Positions 43,286-50,234 of a stretch of 64,000 nt of DNA are shown here, in pieces; the first letter of the stretch is position 1; the number at the start of each line of letters is the position of its first letter. The notes under the pieces were generated by a model. The model did not search any database, was not told the origin of the DNA, and saw nothing but the letters and a program-made list of their open reading frames with translations. Made by a program: the position numbers and the translations under genes. Source of the DNA: Oscillospiraceae bacterium (lineage in GTDB: Bacteria; Bacillota; Clostridia; Oscillospirales; Oscillospiraceae); contig JAFRMX010000012.1 of NCBI GenBank assembly GCA_017430455.1, forward strand, positions 62,001-126,000, read 5' to 3'.

Positions 43286-44947
43286 GTGGATGAAAATAAA
43301 AACATAAACACCCCTGAAACTGAAGAGCAGAAGTATTCCCTTAACGATGACCGCCGCGTAAAAGTCCTGTCTCCGGGCGCTCTGGTAATGAAGCGGTTCT
43401 GGCGAAACAGGCTGGCAGTAGTGGGAATGAGCGTTCTGATATTCATGTTCCTCTTCTCTTTTGCAGGAGGAATCATTTCTCCCTATGGGCAGAATCAGTT
43501 CTTCTATAAGGACGTTGAAATAAGCCGTGAATTTGCGGCCGTCACGGAAAATGACGAGTTCCGCTACAGAGCGAGCGATTCCACCGATAAATTCGGAAGT
43601 GCGGTGCAGGCACAGGCTATGCTCGCGATCCAGACAAAAAAGGGCGATTTCACATATCGCGACACCGCCTATACCGTCTCCGAAGAGGGAGAAAACTTCT
43701 ACAGCATATACAGCGGCGGAGAGCTTGTCGGGATCGCATATAAGGACATTGTAAGCTCTTCTGTTGAAGGGCAAAAGCTCAGCTTTGATTTTATCTACTC
43801 TGCCTTAAAAGCATATACTTCCGACACTTCCAAAGGAGACAGCAGTTTCTCATCAGAAGGAGCAGAGTATATTATCAGCGATCTCGGTTATATTTCCGAC
43901 ACCTCCGGAAATGAAGTCGCTTATATAAGCCGCTATGTGGTCCAGGCGATCATGGGCGATGTTTTCCTCTCCCGTGATTTCAAAGAAAAGCTTATTGAGA
44001 CCATAATGGCCGGCGGAACGGAATTCAGCTATACGGACGAGTCACTTATCATTACCGAAGATGAAGAGCCCGTGCCCGAAGAAGAAGACGAAGCCAATAT
44101 TCTTGCAACAGATGACGTATCGGAAGCTGAAGCGCCTGTAAGCGCAACGGCTGAGTACACGATCCGGCCCAACCAGAACCACAAAGGCTGGTCTATCCGT
44201 CAGCAGCAGAGCTCAAGGCAGTATGACACTTATTCATCTCCGAACAAAGCTCATTGGCTTGGAACCGACAGATACGGCATGGATATGCTTACGAGACTCA
44301 TGTACGGCGGCCGTGTCTCTCTCCTTATCGGATTTATAGTCGTTATTATCGAGACATTGCTCGGCGTTATAATGGGCGGCATCTCCGGATATTTCGGAGG
44401 CTGGGTCGACAATCTTATCATGCGTCTGGTCGATATCTTCTACTGCATACCTTCAATGCCTATAATAATTATTCTGGGCGCCGCTATGGATGCCCAGAGA
44501 GTTGACCCCTCGGTCCGAATGGTCTACCTGATGCTAATCCTCGGTATCCTGGGCTGGGCGGGAATCGCCCGTCTGGTAAGAGGTCAGATCCTCTCCCTAC
44601 GTGAACAGGAATTCATGACTGCGACCGAGGCAAGCGGTCTGAGCGTAAAGTCAAGGATCTTCAAACATCTGATCCCTAACGTTATCCCCCAGCTGATAGT
44701 CAACTGCACCATGAGCCTCGGCGGAGTTATCATCACAGAAGCAACTTTGAGCTTCCTGGGTCTCGGCGTCAAGTTCCCCTTTGCATCATGGGGAAATATA
44801 ATCAATGATGTCAACAACACGCACGTGCTTACGACATACTGGTTTATCTGGATCCCTGCCGGTACGCTTCTTCTGCTCACAGTACTTGCCTTTAACCTCG
44901 TCGGAGACGGTCTTCGCGACGCCTTTGACCCGAGAATGAACCGTTAA
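43286..44947 (+). CDS. Oligopeptide ABC permease OppC-like with large extracytoplasmic insertion (operon 3)
   Basis: 553 aa against about 290-350 for normal OppC. GTG at 43286 is chosen (AAAGGAG upstream; earlier codons lie inside oppB). TM1 (VGMSVLIFMFLFSFAGGI) is followed by about 250 residues with no hydrophobic helix (roughly residues 70-320). This region includes a FYKDVEISREFAAVTENDEF stretch, an acidic run EDEEPVPEEEDEA, and a polar QQQSSRQYDTYSS end. The usual HWLGTDRYGMDMLTRLMYGG and the EAA loop EFMTATEASGLSVKSRIFKH with LIPNVIPQ then follow. The insertion should lie outside the membrane, where it could contact the binding protein. The protein ends in GDGLRDAFDPRMNR. Confidence 0.92.
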   Translation: MDENKNINTPETEEQKYSLNDDRRVKVLSPGALVMKRFWRNRLAVVGMSVLIFMFLFSFAGGIISPYGQNQFFYKDVEISREFAAVTENDEFRYRASDSTDKFGSAVQAQAMLAIQTKKGDFTYRDTAYTVSEEGENFYSIYSGGELVGIAYKDIVSSSVEGQKLSFDFIYSALKAYTSDTSKGDSSFSSEGAEYIISDLGYISDTSGNEVAYISRYVVQAIMGDVFLSRDFKEKLIETIMAGGTEFSYTDESLIITEDEEPVPEEEDEANILATDDVSEAEAPVSATAEYTIRPNQNHKGWSIRQQQSSRQYDTYSSPNKAHWLGTDRYGMDMLTRLMYGGRVSLLIGFIVVIIETLLGVIMGGISGYFGGWVDNLIMRLVDIFYCIPSMPIIIILGAAMDAQRVDPSVRMVYLMLILGILGWAGIARLVRGQILSLREQEFMTATEASGLSVKSRIFKHLIPNVIPQLIVNCTMSLGGVIITEATLSFLGLGVKFPFASWGNIINDVNNTHVLTTYWFIWIPAGTLLLLTVLAFNLVGDGLRDAFDPRMNR

Positions 44948-44960
44948 GGAGGGGTATACG

Positions 44961-46106
44961 ATGGCTAAGAAAAACAACGACGGTTATCTTTCAGCCAGGG
45001 AATCCCGCCGTATAACGAGGGAAAACCGCAAGATAACAAACGTATACGAAAAACAGCGCAAACGCAAAAATGTCCCCGAGAGCGAATATCTTACCGCCAT
45101 GAACGATCCCGGCAATTCGCTTGAAATAGAAAATCTTCACACCTATTTCTTCTCTGACGTCGGAACCGTCCACGCGGTTGACGGAATCTCCTTCGAAGTC
45201 CCGATAGGAAAAACTGTCGGCGTCGTCGGAGAATCCGGGTGCGGAAAGAGCGTCACAAGTCTTTCGATAATGCAGCTCCTCCAGCGCCCTCAGGGGCAGG
45301 TTACTGCCGGCGAGATAAGACTGAATCTCGGGAACAAAGCATATGACCTGACCAAGGCCCCGAACGAAGTCATGCAGAACATCCGTGGAAACTACGTCTC
45401 AATGATATTCCAGGAGCCAATGACCGCTCTGAACCCGGTCTTCCGTATAGGAGATCAGGTGGATGAGGTAATTGCTCTTCACGACGGTGAAGGAAAGACC
45501 GAGGAAGAAATAAAGTCTCGCACCATAAGCCTTCTCGAAATGGTCGGAATAGCCAACAGCGAGGGCGTATATAAAATGTACCCCCACGAGCTCTCGGGCG
45601 GTATGCGCCAGAGAGTTATGATTGCCATGGCACTTGCCTGCAATCCGAAAATAATCATTGCTGACGAGCCTACCACTGCTCTGGATGTTACGATCCAGGC
45701 GCAGATCCTCGACCTGCTGCGGAGCCTTAAGGACAAGATCAACTCCTCGATTATGTTCATAACCCATGACCTCGGCGTAATTGCCGAGATGGCGGATTAC
45801 GTGGTGGTCATGTACGCCGGAAAGATCGTGGAAAAAGGAACTGCAGAGGAGATATTTGCACATCCCGCACACCCCTACACGATCGGCCTGATGGCTTCCA
45901 AGCCCGTGGTCGGCAAGAAGGTGGACAAGCTTTATTCGATACCCGGCAAAGTCCCGAATCCCGTAAACATGCCTGATTACTGTTATTTCAAAGACCGTTG
46001 CGAGCAGTGCGTTGAAGCCTGCAGCGGAGAATACCCCCATGAAATAAAACTGAGCCCGACCCACACTGTTACATGCTACCGCTATTATGGGAAGGAGGAT
46101 CAATAA
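44961..46106 (+). CDS. Oligopeptide ABC ATPase OppD-like with basic N-terminal extension (operon 3)
   Basis: 381 aa. About 50 Lys/Arg-rich residues (SARESRRITRENRKITNVY, then EKQRKRKNVPESEYL) precede the ATPase domain, which starts at SLEIENLHTYFFSD. Walker A GESGCGKSV, Q-loop MIFQEPMTALNP (Glu in place of the usual Asp), signature LSGGMRQR, Walker [13 protein letters not shown], and switch [14 protein letters not shown] are present. The C-terminal Cys-rich extension is CYFKDRCEQCVEAC. The basic arm is absent from the other two OppD proteins. AAGGAGGGG precedes the ATG. Confidence 0.93.
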   Translation: MAKKNNDGYLSARESRRITRENRKITNVYEKQRKRKNVPESEYLTAMNDPGNSLEIENLHTYFFSDVGTVHAVDGISFEVPIGKTVGVVGESGCGKSVTSLSIMQLLQRPQGQVTAGEIRLNLGNKAYDLTKAPNEVMQNIRGNYVSMIFQEPMTALNPVFRIGDQVDEVIALHDGEGKTEEEIKSRTISLLEMVGIANSEGVYKMYPHELSGGMRQRVMIAMALACNPKIIIADEPTTALDVTIQAQILDLLRSLKDKINSSIMFITHDLGVIAEMADYVVVMYAGKIVEKGTAEEIFAHPAHPYTIGLMASKPVVGKKVDKLYSIPGKVPNPVNMPDYCYFKDRCEQCVEACSGEYPHEIKLSPTHTVTCYRYYGKEDQ

Positions 46107-47098
46107 TGGATATAAACAGCTCTCCTGATTACATTCTTCAGGTAAAAGATCTGAAGATGCACTTCCCGATAAAAAGCGGGATCGTCTCCCATACCGTAGG
46201 ATATGTCAAAGCGGTTGACGGAGTTACCTTCAATCTTCAGCGCGGGATGACCATGGGCCTTGTCGGAGAATCAGGTTGCGGAAAGACCACCACAGGCCGC
46301 GCGATCCTCCGCCTTTATGACAGTATCACTTCAGGCTCAGTTCTCTTCAACGGACAGGATGTTTACGCTCTGTCCAAAAAAGATCTGCGCGCCATGCGCC
46401 CCAAGATGCAGATAATCTTCCAGGATCCCTTTTCTTCCCTCTCTCCCCGTATGCCCGTAGGCGAGATAATCGGGGAAGCGGTAAGAGAGCATAATATCGT
46501 TTCAAAAGAGGAATACAACGACTATATAGATACCATCATGGACAACTGCGGTCTTCAGCCTTTCCACAAAGACCGTTATCCCCATGAGTTCTCGGGCGGC
46601 CAGAGACAGCGTATCTGCATTGCCAGAGCTCTTGCCCTGAACCCTGAATTCATAGTCTGTGACGAGCCTGTCTCCGCTCTCGACGTATCAATCCAGGCGC
46701 AGATCATCAATCTTCTGAACGATCTTCAGGAAAAATACAAACTCACGTATCTCTTTATCAGCCACGACCTCTCCGTTGTCGAGCACATTTCCGATGCTGT
46801 CGGTGTAATGTATCTCGGCAATCTGGTGGAATACGGACCGAAAGAAAAGATATTCAGCAATCCACTTCATCCTTATACAAAAGCTCTGTTCTCAGCCATT
46901 CCTGTCCCTGATCCCACAGTCAAGATGAACAGGATCGTGCTCGAGGGCTCCATTCCCTCCCCGGCAAATCCTCCCAAAGGCTGCAAATTCCATACCCGCT
47001 GCGCAAATTGCATGGAATGCTGCAAGGAGATCGAGCCCGTGCAGAAGGAGATCGAACCGGGTCATTTCGTCACCTGCCATCTTTATGACGAGCAATGA
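46106..47098 (+). CDS. Oligopeptide ABC ATPase OppF-like (operon 3)
   Basis: 330 aa. The ATG shares one base with the oppD stop (TAATG) and has AAGGAGG upstream. Walker A is [10 protein letters not shown]-loop IIFQDPFSSLSPRM, signature FSGGQRQR, Walker [13 protein letters not shown], switch FISHDLSVVEHISD. The domain begins after a 20-residue insertion within the first strands (KSGIVSHTVGYVK). The C-terminal GCKFHTRCANCMECC extension is Cys-rich. It completes the operon-3 importer; the next small gene overlaps its stop by four bases. Confidence 0.95.
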   Translation: MDINSSPDYILQVKDLKMHFPIKSGIVSHTVGYVKAVDGVTFNLQRGMTMGLVGESGCGKTTTGRAILRLYDSITSGSVLFNGQDVYALSKKDLRAMRPKMQIIFQDPFSSLSPRMPVGEIIGEAVREHNIVSKEEYNDYIDTIMDNCGLQPFHKDRYPHEFSGGQRQRICIARALALNPEFIVCDEPVSALDVSIQAQIINLLNDLQEKYKLTYLFISHDLSVVEHISDAVGVMYLGNLVEYGPKEKIFSNPLHPYTKALFSAIPVPDPTVKMNRIVLEGSIPSPANPPKGCKFHTRCANCMECCKEIEPVQKEIEPGHFVTCHLYDEQ

Positions 47099-47370
47099 AA
47101 AGGGAAAAGAGCAAACCCGAATTTGAAGACGACGGCCGCGTGATCGCGGACATGCGCGATGTCGAGCGTCCCAATCTTCTGATCCCGAGGCTGCCGAACA
47201 AAAGGCCTTCCGGACAAGGAAAAACAGCCCCGTCGGGTGGTGACTTCAGCAGGGAGGAAAGAAAGGCCGCCGCTACCGGAGCTCTTGCAGCCGCTCTGCT
47301 GATTGCTCTGGTATTCATCGCGGCAGGAGCGATCCTGATCTTTGCTCTCCAGCTCGGCTGGAATTTGTAA
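47095..47370 (+). CDS. Small single-helix membrane protein coupled to oppF
   Basis: 91 aa, not recognised. The first 65 residues are polar and basic (KREKSKPEFEDDGRVIADMR, then LIPRLPNKRPSGQG). One C-terminal hydrophobic helix (ALAAALLIALVFIAAGAILI) follows, with four to eight residues after it. The ATG overlaps the oppF stop as ATGA, so translation is coupled, and a terminator follows at once. It is therefore the sixth gene of Opp operon 3. A role as a small accessory of the importer is possible; nothing in the sequence proves it. Confidence 0.75.
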   Translation: MKREKSKPEFEDDGRVIADMRDVERPNLLIPRLPNKRPSGQGKTAPSGGDFSREERKAAATGALAAALLIALVFIAAGAILIFALQLGWNL

Positions 47371-47375
47371 TAAAA

Positions 47376-47408
47376 AGCACCTCTTCTTACTGAAGGGGTG
47401 TTTTCTAT
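47376..47408 (+). terminator. Intrinsic terminator of Opp operon 3
   Basis: An 11-pair stem (47376-47386 with 47392-47402, two G-T pairs, loop ttact) followed by TTTTCTAT, directly after the small membrane-protein gene. Confidence 0.8.
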
Positions 47409-47492
47409 ACTCACGCGTTTTTCCTCCCTTGTTTTTCGCCTCACCGGTAAGTATAATATTCGCAGAATTATTATTTATTTAGGAGCATAATT

Positions 47493-48941
47493 ATGGCAGC
47501 ACTTGAAAACATAGAACCAAAACAGGTCTTTTACTGGTTCGAACAGATCTGTTCCATACCGCACGGATCCGGAAACGTTAAAAGGATCAGCGATTTCCTT
47601 GTGTCCTTTGCCAAAGAGAGAGGGCTTGAATATGTTCAGGACGACGCTCTGAACGTGATAATATACGCGCCCGCATCCGAGGGCTATGAGGACTCCGCTC
47701 CCCTGATAATCCAGGGACACATGGACATGGTCTGCGCAAAAACCGAAGACTGCAAGATCGACTTCCTGAACGATCCGATCACGCCTTATGTCGACGGGGA
47801 CTGGGTCACGGCCGAAGGCACCTCTCTCGGAGGAGATGACGGTATCGCTGTTGCGATTGCTCTCGCCATTCTCGATGACAAAAGAATCCCCCATCCCCCG
47901 CTTGAATGTGTCTTCACCGTCAATGAAGAGACCGGAATGGACGGGGCTGAGGCCCTGGATTTCAGGAACCTCAAAGGCAGAAGGCTTTTAAATCTCGACT
48001 CTGAGGCCGAAGGCATGATAATTGCCGGCTGCGCCGGAGGCGTACGCGCGGACTGCTCCTTCCCCGTTTCAAGGGAGGGATGCGACGGAGTCTCCTGCAC
48101 GCTGACGGTCGAAGGCCTCAAAGGCGGGCACTCGGGCGAGGAGATCAACAAGGGCAGGCTCAATGCGAACAAAGCCCTGGGAAGGATCCTCTACGCTCTG
48201 AACAGAGACAATCTCATACACCTTGTAAGCATAGAGGGTGGAGTCGTTGACAACGCCATACCCGTTAAGGCAAAGGCTGTATTTGCCGCCGCCGAAGACG
48301 ATCTTGCCATCATAAAATCCCTCGTCCTGGCGATCGGGGATCACATGAAAAACGAATATGCTTCCGCGGATCCCGGTCTCAGAATACTCTTTGAGATCGG
48401 AAACCGGGAGACCTGTGAGGTCATTGATAAAGACAGTGCCGACAGACTTCTCTTCGCGCTTTTCACCCTGCCGAACGGCGTCAGGGCGATGAGTCCGGAT
48501 ATCGAAGGGCTTGTCCGGACCTCTCTGAATCTCGGCGTCATAAAGTCATATGAAAGCAGGATCGTATATACGTTTTCCATAAGAAGCAGCCTCGCCTCCC
48601 AGAAGCAGCTGCTCTGCGACGAGCTCGTCTCCATGACTGAATTCGCCGGAGGCTCCGTCACTTTCCGCAGCCCGTACCCCGCCTGGGAATTCAGACGCGA
48701 CTCGGTATTTCGCGACACTGTCGCCGAGTGCTGCCGCCGCGCATACGGAAAAGACCCGCTTATCACCGCTATCCACGGCGGTCTCGAGTGCGGGCTCTTC
48801 TCCGAGAAGGCTCCGGACCTCGACTGTGTATCGCTGGGGCCCTCCATGGAAGGGATCCATACGCCGGACGAGCGTCTGAGCATAAGCTCAGTTCAAAGGA
48901 TCTGGGCCCTGGTCCTGGACATACTGAAAAGCTGCAAATAA
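47493..48941 (+). CDS. pepD: Aminoacyl-histidine dipeptidase PepD (M20 family)
   Basis: 482-aa zinc dipeptidase that splits Xaa-His and other dipeptides in the cytoplasm. Metal ligands are visible: GHMDMVCA with His76 and Asp78, LGGDDG with the bridging Asp115, and NEETGMDGA with the catalytic/ligand Glu pair. A dimerisation domain with GLKGGHSGEEINKGR, a PepD hallmark, follows. The C-terminal HGGLECGLFSEK supplies the last His. Its length and order are normal. TTTAGGAG precedes the ATG. With the M3 peptidase it brackets the third Opp importer, consistent with peptide use as nutrient. Confidence 0.94.
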   Translation: MAALENIEPKQVFYWFEQICSIPHGSGNVKRISDFLVSFAKERGLEYVQDDALNVIIYAPASEGYEDSAPLIIQGHMDMVCAKTEDCKIDFLNDPITPYVDGDWVTAEGTSLGGDDGIAVAIALAILDDKRIPHPPLECVFTVNEETGMDGAEALDFRNLKGRRLLNLDSEAEGMIIAGCAGGVRADCSFPVSREGCDGVSCTLTVEGLKGGHSGEEINKGRLNANKALGRILYALNRDNLIHLVSIEGGVVDNAIPVKAKAVFAAAEDDLAIIKSLVLAIGDHMKNEYASADPGLRILFEIGNRETCEVIDKDSADRLLFALFTLPNGVRAMSPDIEGLVRTSLNLGVIKSYESRIVYTFSIRSSLASQKQLLCDELVSMTEFAGGSVTFRSPYPAWEFRRDSVFRDTVAECCRRAYGKDPLITAIHGGLECGLFSEKAPDLDCVSLGPSMEGIHTPDERLSISSVQRIWALVLDILKSCK

Positions 48942-48961
48942 TCATTTGAACGGATAAAAAT

Positions 48962-49003
48962 ATCAGGCATCCCTCAGCGGGATGCCTGATTTGCTCTTTT
49001 TTT
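48962..49003 (+). terminator. Intrinsic terminator of pepD
   Basis: ATCAGGCATCCC (48962-48973) and GGGATGCCTGAT (48979-48990) form a perfect 12-base stem with loop tcagc, followed by TTGCTCTTTTTTT. The T-run reaches the stop codon of the convergent queT gene. Confidence 0.9.
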
Positions 49004-49494
49004 CACTCGAACAGCCTTTCGGGGTGATGTTTTTCAAGAAACAGCATGAAGGGGATCCCTATAACACAGCAGGAAATGATCTCCCCCGCCCCGACAGTGA
49101 GCATGAAATACCACACGCTGCCCGGTATGCCGTAAGCATATTTCAGAACGAGCGGAACTATTATCATATTCGAGATGACCGTGGGGATCGGGGTCAGATA
49201 TTTGTTTATCTTCGAAAGATATCTGCCCGCGACCGCGCCTATCAGCGTTGCTATCGAGCCGAAGATCACGTCAGCGGCTATGCAGCCGGTAAGAATGTTG
49301 CTGAGCAGGCACCCGATAAAAAGGCCGGGTATTGCCGTTGCCGTAAAATACGGCAGAACAGCCAGTGCTTCGGATACCCTCACCTGGACGACTCCGTTTG
49401 CCAGTCCGAAAAGATTTGTAATATATGTCAGAACGACATAGATCGCGGCGATCGCCGCCGCCTGGGTAAGTTTTCTTGCAGAAAAATTTTTCAT
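49003..49494 (-). CDS. queT: QueT-family transporter (queuosine precursor S component)
   Basis: 163-aa membrane protein of the QueT family (PF06177), thought to be the substrate-binding S component of an energy-coupling-factor importer for a queuosine precursor. Seen: the N-terminal AAAIAAIYVVLTYITNL helix, then VVQVRVSEALAVLPYF, the family signature, and about five further helices ending in GIPFMLFLEKHHPERLF. It is the last gene of the minus-strand miaB-mutS-CPBP run, one base after the CPBP gene. No preQ1-type riboswitch has room in front of it. No ECF ATPase is in the window, so a shared module elsewhere would be needed. Confidence 0.88.
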   Translation of the reverse strand: MKNFSARKLTQAAAIAAIYVVLTYITNLFGLANGVVQVRVSEALAVLPYFTATAIPGLFIGCLLSNILTGCIAADVIFGSIATLIGAVAGRYLSKINKYLTPIPTVISNMIIVPLVLKYAYGIPGSVWYFMLTVGAGEIISCCVIGIPFMLFLEKHHPERLFE

Positions 49495-49495
49495 T

Positions 49496-50233
49496 TTAAA
49501 TGCTCAGCGCCGAAAGTGCCTTCAACGCGACTCCGTTCGTAATCATATGTAGAAATATCGGGGACCAGATGCTTCCCGTTCTCTCGTATACATAGCAGAG
49601 CGTAAAGCCCGCGGGAAGATACTGGATAATATAGATCAGATAAGACGGGTCCAGGATCGCGCCCTGCCACACATGGTACAGGGCAAAGAGCAGCATGCTT
49701 ACTGCATATCCCCAGATCCTTTTGCCCCTCACTGCGAGATTCGCAAAGATACCTCCCCTGAACATGAGCTCCTCCGCGAGCGGGGCAAGAAAGACGGCTG
49801 CAGCCTTGAGCCAGCCGGCTTCAGCCTTGTAGCTCTGGACGATCGCCTCGTTATTCAGGTTCTCGAGCTCTCCTGTTATGAGTGCAATGATCGAACCTGC
49901 CGCTGCCGTGAGCAGCATCTGCCCTATATAACAGGCTCCGATCAGAATGGCGCAGTACCAGAAGTTCTCGACAAGAGGATCAAAATTCTTTCTGAGGAAT
50001 CCGTAGCAGCAGCTCACAAGAACCAGCACTCCGACGGCGTAGTACGCAAATTCGATCTGCCCCTCTGTCAGATATTTTGTCAGCTGGGGGTAGAAATAAC
50101 TCAGGGCAAAGGGTATGCCTGCGACGTGCACGACCAGCCATGATAGCATTACGGCGCTCTCCGCCTTTGTCGGAACTGCAAGCTCCGGCAGTTTTTTTAC
50201 TCTCTTGCTATCGGGAGTGGTGTTGTTTTCCAT
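49496..50233 (-). CDS. CPBP-family intramembrane glutamic endopeptidase
   Basis: 245-aa membrane protein of the CPBP/Abi (CAAX-protease-like, PF02517) family. Several hydrophobic helices are present. Motif 1 is LAEELMFRGG (the EExxxR pattern), motif 2 is LFALYHVWQG with the conserved Phe and His, and motif 3 is HMITNG near the C-terminus. These are the residues of the intramembrane active site. Family members process prenylated or bacteriocin-related proteins, or act as chaperone-like factors; the substrate is unknown. It starts one base after the mutS stop and is probably cotranscribed with it. Confidence 0.88.
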   Translation of the reverse strand: MENNTTPDSKRVKKLPELAVPTKAESAVMLSWLVVHVAGIPFALSYFYPQLTKYLTEGQIEFAYYAVGVLVLVSCCYGFLRKNFDPLVENFWYCAILIGACYIGQMLLTAAAGSIIALITGELENLNNEAIVQSYKAEAGWLKAAAVFLAPLAEELMFRGGIFANLAVRGKRIWGYAVSMLLFALYHVWQGAILDPSYLIYIIQYLPAGFTLCYVYERTGSIWSPIFLHMITNGVALKALSALSI

Positions 50234-50234
50234 C

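Noticed and set aside
49003..49494. preQ1 riboswitch for queT
   Set aside because: The CPBP gene ends one base before queT, leaving no leader; any such control would have to lie before miaB, where none was seen.
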